DNA of 64,000 bases from Shinisaurus crocodilurus (GCA_021292165.1 CM037880.1:210194942-210258941), one strand, 5' to 3'; positions 41,040 through 51,412 are shown, counted from the stretch's first letter. Notes: a model not told the origin generated them from the sequence alone. Numbers and translations: made by a program.

Positions 41040-42145
41040 GTCTGGGAGGTTGTAAATTACTCTGAAAGAGGGAGTGGTACCAGCATCCTTAAAAGAGACA
41101 TTAATGAAGCTACTCCTGAAGAAACCAAACTTGGAGCCAGAAGTGGAGGACAACTAATAGGCCACTTGCTAATATCCCCTCCTTGGGCAAGGTGCTCGAG
41201 AGGTATTCCTGGATGGTTGATTTTCAAGATGCATTTCAATCTGGTTTGGGGACAGAAACTGCCTTGATCACCCTGTATTGCTGAGGGAGAGACATGGGGT
41301 CCCAGGGTATGGTCTGAAGGCACATGAGGCAGCCACCATGCTGAAGCTAAGCAGGTCTGACTGAGTCTGGTCAGTGTGTGGAGGGGAAACCACCTGGGAA
41401 CCAATGTAGCCACCTTGAGTTCCATGATGGAAGAAAGGTAGGATATATGTAAGAAATAAAATAAACACCCAGTTTGATTAATGGGTTGTACATGGAACTA
41501 CCTTTGAAGACATTTTGGAAACATCAGTGAGTTCAAAAGAAAGCTGCTAGGTTACTAAGTGGGACTAGCCAATATGGTCATGTGATGCCAGGGCTCTGTC
41601 AACTACCGTGGCTTCCAGTCCATTTCTGAGGGACAGGTCCAATTCAAAGTGTTAATGTTGACCTTTAAAGTCCTAAACAGCTTGGGACCAGAGTCTCTGA
41701 GGGAACAACTTCTCCCACATGTACCAGCTTGTACCCTTAGGTCATCTTCAGAGGCCCTTCTCCAAAGTCCTCTGCTGAAGGAAGTTAGGCAGGTGTCTAC
41801 AAGAGAGAGGACCTTCTCTGTTGTGGCACCACATTTATGGAACCGGAATGCCCTCCCCAAAGAGGTTTACCAGGTGCCTACATTGTTATCTTTTCGGCAC
41901 CAAAGACCTTTCTTTTCTCCAAGGCATTTTAGAGACCTTGTTCTATTGTTTTATGGCTGTTGTATCTATTCCTGTGCTGTGTATTGTATTGTATTGTATT
42001 GTATTGTATTATTTTAAATATTTGTATGGTATTTTATATTTTAAGCGTTTGTATGGCATTTTAATCTTTTAACTGCTTGGAAACCATCCAGAGAATGTTG
42101 GTTATTGGGCAGATTAAAAATATAATAAATAAATACATAAATGTG
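41040..42145 (+). pseudogene. L2 LINE, internally deleted, interrupted by a 5S-type SINE
   Basis: Left part 41090-41277 encodes diverged finger-region sequence ending in DFQDAFQSGFGTETALITL, matching residues around 515-590 of the intact L2. Right part from about 41500 encodes diverged C-terminal L2 sequence: FKVLMLTFKVLNSLGPE, then FSVVAPHLWN, with frameshifts, and the L2 tail (ccatccagagaatgttggtt, attgggcagattaaaaatat, AATAAATAAATA). The catalytic RT part (motifs A to C) is missing between them, and a 5S-derived SINE lies at the junction. (GTATT)n occupies 41979-42011. Confidence 0.78.
41300..41465 (+). mobile_element. 5S-rRNA-derived SINE with L2-like tail
   Basis: 5S-like core: ctgaagctaagcaggtctga, gtctggtcagtg, gaggggaaaccacctgggaa (compare 5S GAAGCTAAGCAGGGTC, CCTGGTTAGT and GGGAGACCGCCTGGGAA). 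It then passes into ccaccttgagttccatgatg, gaagaaaggtaggatatatg and AATAAAATAAA, a tail like the tRNA SINEs and L2. The tail differs from the CR1 type at 1160 and 16172, so this is an independent 5S-SINE lineage. Confidence 0.68.
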
Positions 42146-42464
42146 ATGATTATTCACACACAGTCTTGAAAACCTAGAGCATTATGGGAGGTGCTGTGTA
42201 GATAGGAAGAAGCAAACTTCTTTTTTAAAAAAAATAAGCAGATTTTTTAAGGAGCTCAGCTCATTTCATAAAAAGTCAACATTATATCCTTTCAGAAGAC
42301 CACATTTTCCCATGGCATGGCCCTAGTGTGCACATTTTCACCTTAGTATTCCAAGCCCTTATCACTCTCTCCTGCGAGAGAAATGGGAGAGAGATGACTG
42401 AGGAAATGGCATAATGGGAATGGTAGTTTCTGCTATTATCATGAAAATATAGGAGTATCACAAA
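42146..42464. other. Unassigned sequence
   Basis: Nothing recognised. Confidence 0.4.
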
Positions 42465-42481
42465 TAGGGATGTGCAAGGAT

Positions 42482-42740
42482 TATAGAGCCAGTGTGGCGT
42501 AGTGGTGAAAGTGTTGGACTGGGACTCGGGAGATCCGGGTTCTAGTCCCCACTCAGCCATGAAACTCACTGGGTGACTTTGGGCCAGTCACTGACTCTCA
42601 GGCTAACCTACCTCACAGGGTTGTTGTGAGGATCAAATGGAGAGAAGGAGGAGGATTATGTAAGCCACCTTGGGTTCCTTGAAGGGAAAAAGGCGGGGTA
42701 TAAATAAAATAAATGAACAAACAAACAAATAAATAAATTT
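42482..42740 (+). mobile_element. tRNA-derived SINE inserted in family B copy 4
   Basis: agagccagtgtggcgtagtg to AATAAATAAAT, full length with A- and B-box-like motifs (ccgggttctagtcccc). It interrupts the first 20 bp of the foldback element. Confidence 0.9.
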
Positions 42741-42912
42741 CATTCAGGGGGTGGAAATCTGACGGACTAGCTGGGCTCGACCCCGCAAACTCCATCTTGC
42801 TTACTTCTTCCCCAGCAAGACTCGTGTTCTCCTGAGTTAAGCTGGGGAAGCGACTTCCAGTTCCTGGCTTATGCTTATGTAGAAGATGCCTGAAGATATG
42901 CCTAAAGTGGCT

Positions 42913-43112
42913 AGGTGGAATCTAGGTTCCTGTAAATTGAGCCCATTATTCCGTGTCCTGCAAACTGGGATGATCGAGAAGAGATCCTCCTGGCCCTCCT
43001 CTGTGTGACAACCCTTCAAGTACTGGAAGAGTGCGATCATATCTCCCCTCAGTCCCCTCTTCTGAAGGCTAAACATGCCCAGTTCTTTCAGTCTCTCCTC
43101 ATAGGGCCTCAT
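42913..43112 (-). mobile_element. Internal CR1 fragment at the foldback apex
   Basis: Minus strand encodes [40 protein letters not shown] and [20 protein letters not shown], ending at FHL. It lacks the CR1 3' end, so it is not a normal CR1 insertion. It lies exactly between the two hairpin arms. Confidence 0.88.
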
Positions 43113-43316
43113 TACACATTTGTGTAAGTTGTGGAAATTGTGTCCGCTTTTGACGTATCTTAAGTCATTTTCTATGTAAACAGCGGCCTGCTGGGAACCT
43201 GGAAATTTGGCAAGCGGCACAGCGCATGCCCACTTTCTGCCCGGCTCGGTGGATGCAGCAGCAGCATCCACCAAGCCGGAGGAGGGTGGGGGATGTCTGC
43301 GGATCACCCACCCCTA

Positions 43317-43747
43317 AAAATGGCACTACAGCTCTCCCACCTTTTAAGAGAATTTGGAAAGAGATCTGTCAAAAATAAACTTTGTTCTTGAACTAGCTGG
43401 GCTGATGGGAATACCCCTCAGTCAGAAGACTAAGAGAGAGAGAGAGAGATTTAGGGGGAAAGACCATGGCTCAGTGGTTGTCCACATACTTTGCATTGGA
43501 ATAGTGATGGCAGGGGATAACGCCCAAAAAGGGTGCAAACCAAGGGTTAATTCTAATTTGGAGTTTTTAAAAGCATTTAGTAGGTGCAGTAGCAAGAGTC
43601 ACTCAGCGTGTCGAGCCAATCAACAGCTCCAGGTCCATTGGAGAACCTTGGGTACAAACAGGGATGCAGGAATGCTGCCTAGCAGCCAAATGAAGGCAAA
43701 TCAGTACTAGCATGTTCAGTACGTTCTGTAGTAGTAGAAACTGTCAG
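43317..43747. other. Mostly unassigned, with a SINE head
   Basis: gggggaaagaccatggctca and gtggttgtccacatactttg at 43455-43494 match the head of the CAGTATTGTC-type SINE. The rest is not recognised; (GA)n at 43435-43449. Confidence 0.4.
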
Positions 43748-44457
43748 AAACTGTCTTCCCTGACTCAACAATACTACAAGTGAGAAGGATCTTGGAATTG
43801 TGGTAGATCACAAATTAAATATGAGCCAGCAATGTGATGTGGCTGCAAAGAAGGCAAATGCTATTTTGGGATTAATAGAAGTATAGCTTCTAAATCCCGG
43901 GAAGTGATAATTCCCCTTTACTCGGCACTGGTTAGGCCTCATCTTGAGTACTGCGTCCAGTACTGGGCACCACACTTTCAGAAGGACGTAGACAAACTGG
44001 AGAGGGTTCAGAGGAGGGCAACAAGGATGATAAAGAGACTGGAAACAAGGCCCTATGAGGAGAGACTGAAAGAACTGGGCATGTTTAGCCTTCAGAAGAG
44101 GAGACTAAGGGGAGATATGATCGCACTCTTCCAGTACTTGAAGGGTTGTCACACAGAGGAGGGCCAGGATCTCTTCTCGATCATCCCAGTTTGCAGGACA
44201 CGGAATAATGGGCTCAAGTTACAGGAACCTAGATTCCACCTAAACATCAGGAAAAATTTCCTGACTGTCAGAGCAATAAGACAATGGAACCAACTACCTA
44301 GGGAGGTGGTGGGCTCTCCCACTCTGGAGGCATTCAAGGTGCAGCTGGACAATCATCTGTCAGGGATGCTTTGACCTGGATTCCTGCACTGAGCAGGGGG
44401 TTGGACTTGATGGCCCTGTAGGCCCCTTCCAACTCTACTTTTCTATGATTCTATGAC
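43748..44457 (+). mobile_element. CR1 LINE, 5'-truncated, about 0.7 kb
   Basis: Runs from the RT thumb to an intact 3' end (cagggggttggacttgatgg, ccttccaactctac, ttctatgattctatgac). Best-preserved CR1 3' half in the window. Confidence 0.93.
43750..44374 (+). pseudogene. CR1 ORF2 C-terminal part
   Basis: From 43904 an uninterrupted 156-codon frame encodes [60 protein letters not shown], then [16 protein letters not shown] and a stop. This is the whole conserved C-terminal domain downstream of RT. Before 43904 the homologous frame is shifted (LTQQYYK, then [11 protein letters not shown] in another frame). Truncated before RT motif C, so it has no catalytic residues. It serves as the reference for judging damage in the 3083-4390 and 9796-10056 copies. 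Confidence 0.88.
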
Positions 44458-45295
44458 TCAAGGCAAGAGCCGCCACCCCCAAAAAAACCTCTTATTGCAG
44501 TAATTCCAGTAATTAGTTATCAGCCTTTACAGTTGCAATAAAGATCCACAGAAGGAGATTACAGCAAAGTCGAAAGTCTTTTCAGGAACATCCTGACAAA
44601 GAGGCAATCAGCTAGAGTGCACCCCCACCCCAGAATAAGTCCCATTAAGTTCACAATTCCAAAGGAGGCGGAAAGCTTTCCAGGTTTTCAGTGCATTCCC
44701 TGCTTCAAAGGCTACTGGAAGCTGCACCGGTTTAAATAAAGGGGAGTGGGTGCTAAGGATCACTAATGGACATTCGATCCTGGCAAGGAAACCTGGCCCT
44801 CAAGCAGGTGCCGCATCTCACAGGGAGTTTCTGCACCACCCGCTTCTGCTGACGATGCACCGAAGGAGACACACACACCCAAACACCCTCTCCTGCAGAG
44901 ACCTCCTCTTCCTGCCCTCCTGTTCCCAGGGACGATGTCCCTGGCTGAGACACAGGAGGCTCCATCAAGGTCAAGTCTTCTCCAGCGCCTCAGTCCTTCT
45001 CTGTTCGCTAGGCAGTGGGAGGCCTGGCAGAACTGAATTCTCAGCCCTCTGGTTTCCCACAGCTGGGCCTGACTCGACAGCTTCTCTCTCTTAGTCAGAA
45101 TCGGTGTCTGAGGCTATAGCTCCCCCAAGACTGGGGCAAGGTTCCACAGTAGTGGGTTCATTCTGAAATAAGTCATCTGGCCTGTTCCACTCCACTTAGC
45201 AAGGGGACTATCTCTTTATGAGTAATGTTTGCCAAGCACTCCACTTTCTGGATTAAATCTTTTTTTTTTTTTTTCATTCAGCCAGTACTGTTTAC
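44458..45295. other. Unassigned sequence
   Basis: Includes a GC-richer block 44750-45110 whose frames (114 codons plus, 73 codons minus) overlap and show no domain, and a T run at 45260-45273. It could be decayed LTR-element sequence, but nothing identifies it. Confidence 0.35.
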
Positions 45296-45440
45296 ACATT
45301 GCATGCAAAAAGTTCAAGATTCAATCCCAGCTCCAAGCAGGTCTGAGAAAAACTCCTGCCGGAAACCCTGAAGAGACAATTCTGAGGTAAATGGAGCATT
45401 GACCATAGTGAGGTCTGACTTGGTATGATGCAGCTTCTTA
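45296..45440 (+). mobile_element. tRNA-derived SINE (CAGTATTGTC type), diverged
   Basis: cacattgcatgcaaaaagtt, caagattcaatcccagctcc (B-box region), actcctgccggaaaccctga, gaggtctgacttggtatgat, gcagcttcttatgttcc. Confidence 0.72.
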
Positions 45441-46204
45441 TGTTCCACATGTGTATGGGGATGTGTGACAGCTACGCTTATGCTGTATTTGTAGAAGGTG
45501 TGGATGAACTACTGCCCAGTAGTTGATCCTGGGAGAATGGGACTGAAGAAATTGTCCAGCCCCCATCCAATCCAATGTTCCAGCCCCCAATAAAAATTCA
45601 TATTCTGCAGATAAGTGCAGCATCTCAAGAGAAAGCTTTTCTTGGCAGCATCCTGCCACTTGTAGTGTTGGAATGTAATCACCTTATGATTGCCGTGACA
45701 TATTCTTGATTGCTTAATAATACATTTCCTGTATTGGACAGAGTAAAGGAATAAAGAGGATAAATAAAGATCTTTCTGGGTTGATTGTTTCCCATCTAAT
45801 GGGAAATGAAGATGTAGCAGACAAATAAAGAGGAAAACCCCAATTTTCAGTTTCCTTGAGTGCCCCAGCAAAGCTGGCAAACCCAGGTATGCTGGCACAG
45901 GGGCGAACAGTATTTGGACTTCCGAAAGCAATTGTGATCCATATCGTATCAGAAGAAGAAAATGTGCGTTTGCTTATTCAGGTTACATTACAGGGAGTGA
46001 TGCTTTCATTACATCTAGATCATGACATCTGCCATTCTTCCTACACCACTAGGACCATCTGTTGGTGGTTACTGATTTCATCCTGAACTGATTTCATTCC
46101 CTTTTATTAGGACAACCTCAGAAAGTGGAGATTGGAGATGACTGCTTTGCTTCTTGGGGGAGATCTGGTGTTCCACAAATACCTTCATTATTTTTTATTT
46201 TTTT
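45441..46204. other. Unassigned sequence
   Basis: The minus frame 45509-45931 (140 codons) has no domain or repeat-protein resemblance and no supporting splice or promoter signs; not called. Confidence 0.35.
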
Positions 46205-46415
46205 TTGTCAGCCACTTTGTTTACCATGTACACAAAACTGCTTTGAGAGATCATCAGGAAGTATGTTAATGATACCCAACATTACTTTTCATTATTTAAT
46301 GCACTAGGAGCAGTGGTCCCAGTTCTGAACTGGTATGTGTAGGCTGTGGTGAAGAAAAGAGGGCTAACAAACTGCAGGAAGCCAGACAAGGAATGTTCTG
46401 GAAGTAAAGAGGGTG
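46205..46415 (+). pseudogene. Degenerate L2 RT fragment
   Basis: Translated across frameshifts it gives LFTMYTKLL, a decayed VNDTQHYFS in place of YADDTQLYLS, GAVVPVLNW and NCRKPDKE, aligning with the YLKPLG...NPDKTE region of the intact L2. Much older than the other copies. Confidence 0.5.
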
Positions 46416-46639
46416 ATCTTTTATCAGTATACTTTGTGTTGTACTATCAGCACAAATGAACAGCATGGGAGTGCCCATGGATGGGTAGAATGGGTAGTGC
46501 TAAGGCTGCACTAACCAATTACTGGACCCTCCCTGGCTGACACTACTTTTTCTTTGTTGGTTGCTGGTGGTTGTGAGTTATCAGAGGTCTTCAACCCATG
46601 GGTGGAATTTTCTTGGGTAGTGTCCCCCCCGCCTCGCTT
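46416..46639. other. Unassigned sequence
   Basis: Nothing recognised. Confidence 0.4.
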
Positions 46640-47105
46640 GATTAACAGCACAATCAAATGTGGCTGCTTGTAGCCCTCCAAACTCGGAGGATTATGGGCA
46701 TCCAATGGAGGACAGAAGGAGCATGCACCGAGGCAAAGGTCACCTCTGCACTCCTCCTATCCTGCGAAAGACTTAGATGGCCAATTTTGGCCATGTAAGT
46801 CTTTTGTCCCAGTGCACGAGGAGGAGAGACTGAGGCACCGCCAGGGCGGGGAGGAGAGGCAGAGCCCCTCTCCGCCCCGCCCCCCCCAATAGGCCCACAA
46901 ACCTCCAGCTCTGAGGTCGCTCCTCTGACCTCGGAGCCGCAGCTGGCACAATTCTTTCCATGATGGCTGGGAGGGCAGAGGGAAGGCGCTCCAAGGTCGG
47001 AGTCCCAGCTCTGACCTCAGAGCGCGTTTCCGAAGTTGGAGCTCGGACTCTGACCTATCTTATGCCCGGCTGTACTCTTTGTAGCGGCCACAGGACTGCA
47101 CCCTA
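46640..47105. repeat. Family E repeat, copy 1
   Basis: aatgtggctgcttgtagccc, ctccaaactcggaggattat, gggcatccaatggagg, cttagatggccaattttggc. An inverted counterpart lies at 50028-50178. The right part has several imperfect gagctgggactcc/gacctcagag units. Probably a non-autonomous DNA transposon; ends not defined. Confidence 0.45.
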
Positions 47106-47507
47106 AATGTTCTTATAGTTGTTGTAAAAATGCATGGAGTCAGTGCTTGAAGGCTGGAAGCACTTGCAAGGGGCTCCACTTTGGCAAAGCGGTCTGCTTT
47201 GTTTTCCTAAAGGCAGGCATTTTAGTCTTTCACTTTCTGTTTTCAATCTGGTATTGTATTTTAATCTTTCTACCAACCACTGAACTGGTGTAAGGAAATT
47301 TCCTCCCATTCAACTCAATAGAGAGGGGGAAACACACATGCACAGAGAGACACACACCACTGCCCCAACCTCCTTCCCTTGCCATGATGGTTATAGCATA
47401 ACTCTCCACCCAACCACAGAACACCACCAATGATGTGTAAACCCCACACAGGGAAGCCACATGTCAAATCAGGCTACTCCCCTTTGGCTTCATATCATGC
47501 ACACTTA
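47106..47507. other. Unassigned sequence
   Basis: Nothing recognised. Confidence 0.4.
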
Positions 47508-47780
47508 GAATCATAGAATCATAGAAAAGTAGAGTTGGAAGGGGCCTACAAGACCATCGAGTCCAACCCCCTGCTCAATGCAGGAATCTAGGTCAAAGCA
47601 TCCCCGACAGATGGCTGTCCAGCTGCACCTTGAATGCCTCCAGATTGGGAGAGCCCACCACCTCCCTAGGTAGTTGGTTCCATTGTCTTATTGCTCTGAC
47701 AGTCAGGAATTTTTTTCTGATATTTAGGTGGAATCTGGGTTCCTGTAACTTGAGCCCATTATTCCGTGTCCTGCAAACTT
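47508..47780 (-). mobile_element. CR1 3' end, about 270 bp
   Basis: Minus-strand end with ATTCTATGATTCTAAG at 47508-47523, then the usual CR1 3' UTR and the last coding block (caataagacaatggaaccaa). Confidence 0.92.
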
Positions 47781-47899
47781 AGAGCACAGAAGGCAGAACT
47801 CTGGTGACTGGAACCACGGAGAAGTGGTGCAACCTAAGAAATGAGTATGGCCAAAAGCCATACTGAGAAAGTCTGAAGTGAGTGATCTTAGTTGTAGGG

Positions 47900-48400
47900 T
47901 CACTGCAGTGCGTTCTATGTGGGGCTGCCTCTAGGGCCGGTCTGGAAGCTGCAGCTAGTACAGGACAGAGCAGCTTGGCTGTTATCAGGGCCTGCCTCCA
48001 ATCGGCATGAAACACCTTTGCTGAGAGAACTGCACTGGTTGTCTATTTGCTACCGGGCCAGCTTTAAGGTTTTGTTACTGGTATACACCAGTGTTCTTCA
48101 ACCTTGGGTCCCCAGATGTTTTTGGCCTACAACTCCCAGCATGCCCCCTGGGAGTTGTAGGTCAAAAACATCTGGGGACCCAAGGTTGGAGAACACTGGT
48201 ATACAAAGTCCTAAACAACTTGGGACCAGAATACTTGAGAGCTCACATTGTCCCTTAGCCTTATCACCCTTTCCTGTCATTGAGATCATCGGATGAGGCA
48301 CTCGGAGAGTAGAGCTTCTGGTGTACTGAAATTCCCTGCCAGTTGATGTCAGGCTGGCACAAAAATTGCTTTGTTTTCAGTGTCTGCTGTACTCGCAGGG
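47900..48400 (+). pseudogene. L2 fragment (ORF2 C-terminal part) split by a MITE
   Basis: Frame from 47917 gives MGLPLGPVWKLQLVQDRAAW, then LLRELHWLSICYRASFKVLL, matching residues 832-885 of the intact L2. After the MITE (48089-48198) the sequence resumes with aaagtcctaaacaacttggg, equivalent to the FKTLHGSGP region. Neither RT catalytic motifs nor the 3' tail are present. Confidence 0.78.
48089..48198. mobile_element. Small hAT MITE (CAGTGTTC ends), copy 3
   Basis: 110-bp palindrome, ends CAGTGTTCTTC and GGAGAACACTG. Octamers gtatacac (48081-48088) and gtatacaa (48199-48206) match 7 of 8, TA at positions 4-5. Inserted into an L2 fragment. Confidence 0.9.
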
Positions 48401-48720
48401 ATGTATGAGAATTTTTGTTTCTGCTTGCAAAACATCTGAGCGTGCCCTATTCACAACCCCAAATGCAAGCGCAAGCAGGAGAATGCGTCTGCTGAAAATG
48501 TTTGCAAATTCTGGAACTTGTGCTTGCATTTGATGTGCACACATTTCCCCATTCAATTTGGTGCACATTTCAAAAATGCACACATGTTTAAATCACCCAG
48601 CTTTCGTCTATGAGGGAAATTTGCACAACTTTGGACATTTGTGCAAATTTGGGATTTTTTTGCTCCACTTTCATGTTCAATGATTGTTCATTTTGTGCCA
48701 TTTCCCCATTCACACTAAAC
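48396..48720. repeat. Family C repeat
   Basis: Starts cagggatgtatgagaatttt; contains gtgcacacatttccccattc, gtgcacatttcaaaaatgca, gaaatttgcacaactttgga, catttgtgcaaatttggg. Collinear with 32724-32990. Confidence 0.55.
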
Positions 48721-48782
48721 AACAATCATAAACATGAGTGCAAATTGAGGAGGGAAGAACAGTGACCAGCCATGGTTTAGTG

Positions 48783-48902
48783 CAGTGTTTCTCAACCTTG
48801 GGTCCCCAGATGTTTTTGGCCTACAACTCCCAGCATGCCCCAGCCAGCATAGCTGTAGTTGTAGGCCAAAAACATCTGGGGACCCAAGGTTGAGAAACAC
48901 TG
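48783..48902. mobile_element. Small hAT MITE (CAGTGTTC ends), copy 4
   Basis: 120-bp palindrome, ends CAGTGTTTCTC and GAGAAACACTG. Octamer gtttagtg exactly duplicated (48775-48782, 48903-48910), TA at positions 4-5. Confidence 0.93.
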
Positions 48903-48918
48903 GTTTAGTGGTCTAACC

Positions 48919-49090
48919 AAATTTTAAATATTTAATTTCAAAATATTTAAATTTTACATATTTAATTTCAAAATACTTAAATTTCACATATTTAATTTTA
49001 ATATATTTAAATTTCACATATTTAATTTTAAAATATTTAAATTTTACATATTTAATTTTAAATATTAATTTTTAAATTTAATTTTAAATA
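48919..49090. repeat. AT-rich tandem array, 30-bp period, about 5 units
   Basis: Units begin at 48919, 48949, 48979, 49009 and 49039. Each carries acatatttaattt and aaaatatttaaa-type segments; the last units decay into atttaattttaaatat. Only about 1% G. Confidence 0.88.
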
Positions 49091-49216
49091 TGTTTTATTA
49101 GATTGCGTTTTGATGTCCCCCCACCCATACTGTTCATTGCTCAAGCATAATTTAGAGTAGTGTATAAATTTTGCAAATAAGGGGACAATCTTATAGCTGC
49201 CAGACAGCGTCTAGAC

Positions 49217-49352
49217 CAGGGCTCTCCAACCTTGGGTCCCCAGATGTTGCTGGCCTACAGCTCCCAGAATCCCTTGCCATTAGCCATACTGGCTGTGTAT
49301 GCTGTGAGCTGTAGGCCAGCAACATCTGGGGACCCAAGGTTGGAGAGCCCTG
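49217..49352. mobile_element. Small hAT MITE (CAGTGTTC family), copy 5
   Basis: Ends CAGGGCTCTCC and GGAGAGCCCTG. Flank gtctagac on the left and atctagac one base beyond the right end match 7 of 8, again with TA at positions 4-5. The core has tgctggcctacagctcccag, so it is a slightly different subfamily. Confidence 0.82.
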
Positions 49353-49599
49353 CATCTAGACAGCCACAGGAGAAGTTGCAATCCCACCTCCAACCTTGGG
49401 AATGTGCTCCGAGGTTGGAGCTGGGACTCCGACTTCAGAACGCCCTCCCTGCGCCGTCACAGCCAGTGAAGAAAGAACTGCGCTGGCTGCAGCTTCGAGG
49501 TTGGAAGGCCGGCCTTGGAGACGGTGTTCTGCAGGCATTCCAGGGGTTGGAGAAAGGAGCTCTGCCAGCATACAATGTATCCTGGCAGCGCCTCATCCT

Positions 49600-50020
49600 C
49601 CCCTCTGTGCAAACTGAGGCAAGTTGGCTCCCTCAACTGCCACCACCACCAGCCATTCCAGCAGGCTGAGAGGAGGGAGAGGGAGCGCAGGGCCATTCCA
49701 CCAGCCCTGTTGAAAGGCCTCCCTCATGACGGCTCCTCCTCCCTCTACTGCTACCACAGCGGCCATTCCAGCAGGCTGAGAGGAGGGAGATGTGAGGGAG
49801 CGCAGGGCCATTCCACCAGCCCTGACAGGAGTATTCATTAATATTCCCCCTTCTTCCCTCCCCATTCCTTTTTCTTTGTGTGTCATGTCTTTTTAGATTG
49901 TAAGCCTGCGGGCAGGGACTGTCTTGTTAATTGCTGTGAACCGCCCAGAGAGCTTCGGCTATTGGGTGGTATAAAAATGAAATAAATAAACAAACAAACA
50001 AACAAACAAACAAACAAATC
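49600..50020 (+). repeat. Repeat X, copy 3, with L2-type tail
   Basis: Contains cagggccattccaccagccc in direct repeat (about 49689 and 49802), tttttagattgtaagcctgc and gggcagggactgtcttgtta. It ends with ccgcccagagagcttcggct and attgggtggtat, i.e. an L2 tail, then (AAAC)n at 49987-50018. This links X to the L2 machinery. Confidence 0.6.
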
Positions 50021-50178
50021 AAAGACTTAGATGGCCAAAATTGGCCATCTAGGTCTTTTGCAGGGCAAAAGGGATTGAGGAGGCGACCTTTACCTCCACA
50101 CTCCTTCCACCCTCCATTGGATGCCTGTAATCCTCCGAGTTTGGAGAGTTCTGGGCAGCCACATTGGATTGTGCTGTA

Positions 50179-50253
50179 AATAAATAAATAGTATAGAGCT
50201 GCAATGCATTCACTTGGTGATTATATCTAACAAATAGATTATATTATAACATG

Positions 50254-50287
<34 letters not shown>

Positions 50288-51134
50288 CAGGAAAGAGAGA
50301 AAGAGAGTATTCTTGATTATGTGTATATCATGCTCCGGCAGCAGCACAAGCTTTTGAAGAGATGCATATACATGGAAGATGTCATTAAAGGAGAGCTGAA
50401 TGTTAAAAGAACACGTTTTTAAAATGCTAGTTTTGATAGGTATCATACCATCCCAAGATGTGAATTTGTTTCTGTTTCTTTAAAGACACTCATTTGTATG
50501 TAAATTGCACATGCAGATATGTCTCAGCTTTCCTCTTTCATTTGTATGTAATAGTGCCGAGTAGCTATCAGCATCCAGCCATCAATGGATATGTTCAAAA
50601 GGTCAAGGGCATTAGTAGAGAGCTGAATATACCCAGTAATTTCACAGGAACAATGTCAACAATATCCTTTCAAATACATCTGTTTGGTGCTAAGACCTCA
50701 TTACAAAATGTGCTGTGTTGAGCGGAATGCATACTAGGAATGTGAGGCAAGGAATTTGTGGCTTGAGTTCTCTTGTCACACCTCAAATCCACTCAAGCTA
50801 GTGTTGAGACAAGCAATAGCTAGCAACAGGGCCATAATAAATGTGCTGATATGCTTGCGATGCTGCCGCCTTTCTATCGAATAACAATCATCACTAGAAA
50901 TCTAAACTTCTCCTACCATCACCAGTGGCTCATCCATGCATGGAAGCCCTGCCTGCATGTGAAACTGGTATCATATCTGAGCATGTGGTTGGAGGCCTGG
51001 CTGCTCCAGTTTAGTTCCAGATCAAGCCAATACAGGTAGCACACAACCTTTGCAACAGGACAGGGGCAGTTCATGTACATATTATTATTTGTATTACAGT
51101 TCCTTTTTCCTTTTTCATAACGGTTTTTTACCGA
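50179..51134. other. Repeat-poor stretch with (GA)n
   Basis: (GA)n at 50258-50288. From 50300 to 51050 no repeat family is recognisable; sequence such as gtcattaaaggagagctgaa and catttgtatgtaaattgcac is of even complexity. Possible conserved non-coding DNA, unproven. Confidence 0.3.
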
Positions 51135-51225
51135 TTTTTCCAGAGGGGTAACTGGATTAATCTGTTGCAGCAAAAACAACAAAGAACCTTGTGGTACCTT
51201 AAAAGACTAATTGGTGTATTTAGGT
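51135..51225. repeat. Dispersed repeat G, head part
   Basis: ccagaggggtaactggatta, atctgttgcagcaaaa, ccttgtggtaccttaaaaga. Confidence 0.5.
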
Positions 51226-51412
51226 GTGTGTGGATTGTCTTGAATCCACTCCATCTGCGTCTTGCAGATTCTCAGGCATTGTCTGCTCTGCTCTGTCATC
51301 TGTTCATTGATGGATTTGGATGTTTTTTCCCTTAGGAAAGAGGCCCCCCAAAATCTGCCACAACTTACAGAACTTTCACTGGTACGTAACTTTTGCATAT
51401 TTTTTCATCGCT
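51226..51412. other. Unassigned sequence
   Basis: Nothing recognised. Confidence 0.4.

Larger units (their letters stand above)
42465..43316. mobile_element. Foldback hAT-like element, family B, copy 4, with SINE and CR1 inside
   Basis: Starts TAGGGATGTGCAAGGAT (42465), resumes after a SINE at about 42741 with ttcattcagggggtggaaat, and ends GGATCACCCACCCCTA (43316). Left arm: cttatgtagaagatgcctga, agatatgcctaaagtggc. Right arm: gttgtggaaattgtgtccgc, ttttgacgtatcttaagtca, ttttctatgtaaacagcgg. The apex is replaced by CR1 sequence (42913-43112). No matching TSD was found. Confidence 0.82.
49180..50178. repeat. Family E repeat, copy 2, with MITE and repeat X inside
   Basis: The right end 50028-50178 is the inverted equivalent of 46647-46800 (cttagatggccaaaattggc, catccaatgg with ggatgcctgtaatcctccga). 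The left part 49361-49600 carries gaggttggagctgggactcc and gaaggccggcctt. A MITE (49217-49352) and repeat X (about 49600-50020) interrupt it. Confidence 0.45.

Noticed and set aside
45509..45931. 140-codon minus-strand frame
   Set aside because: No domain, no similarity to element proteins, no promoter or splice evidence.
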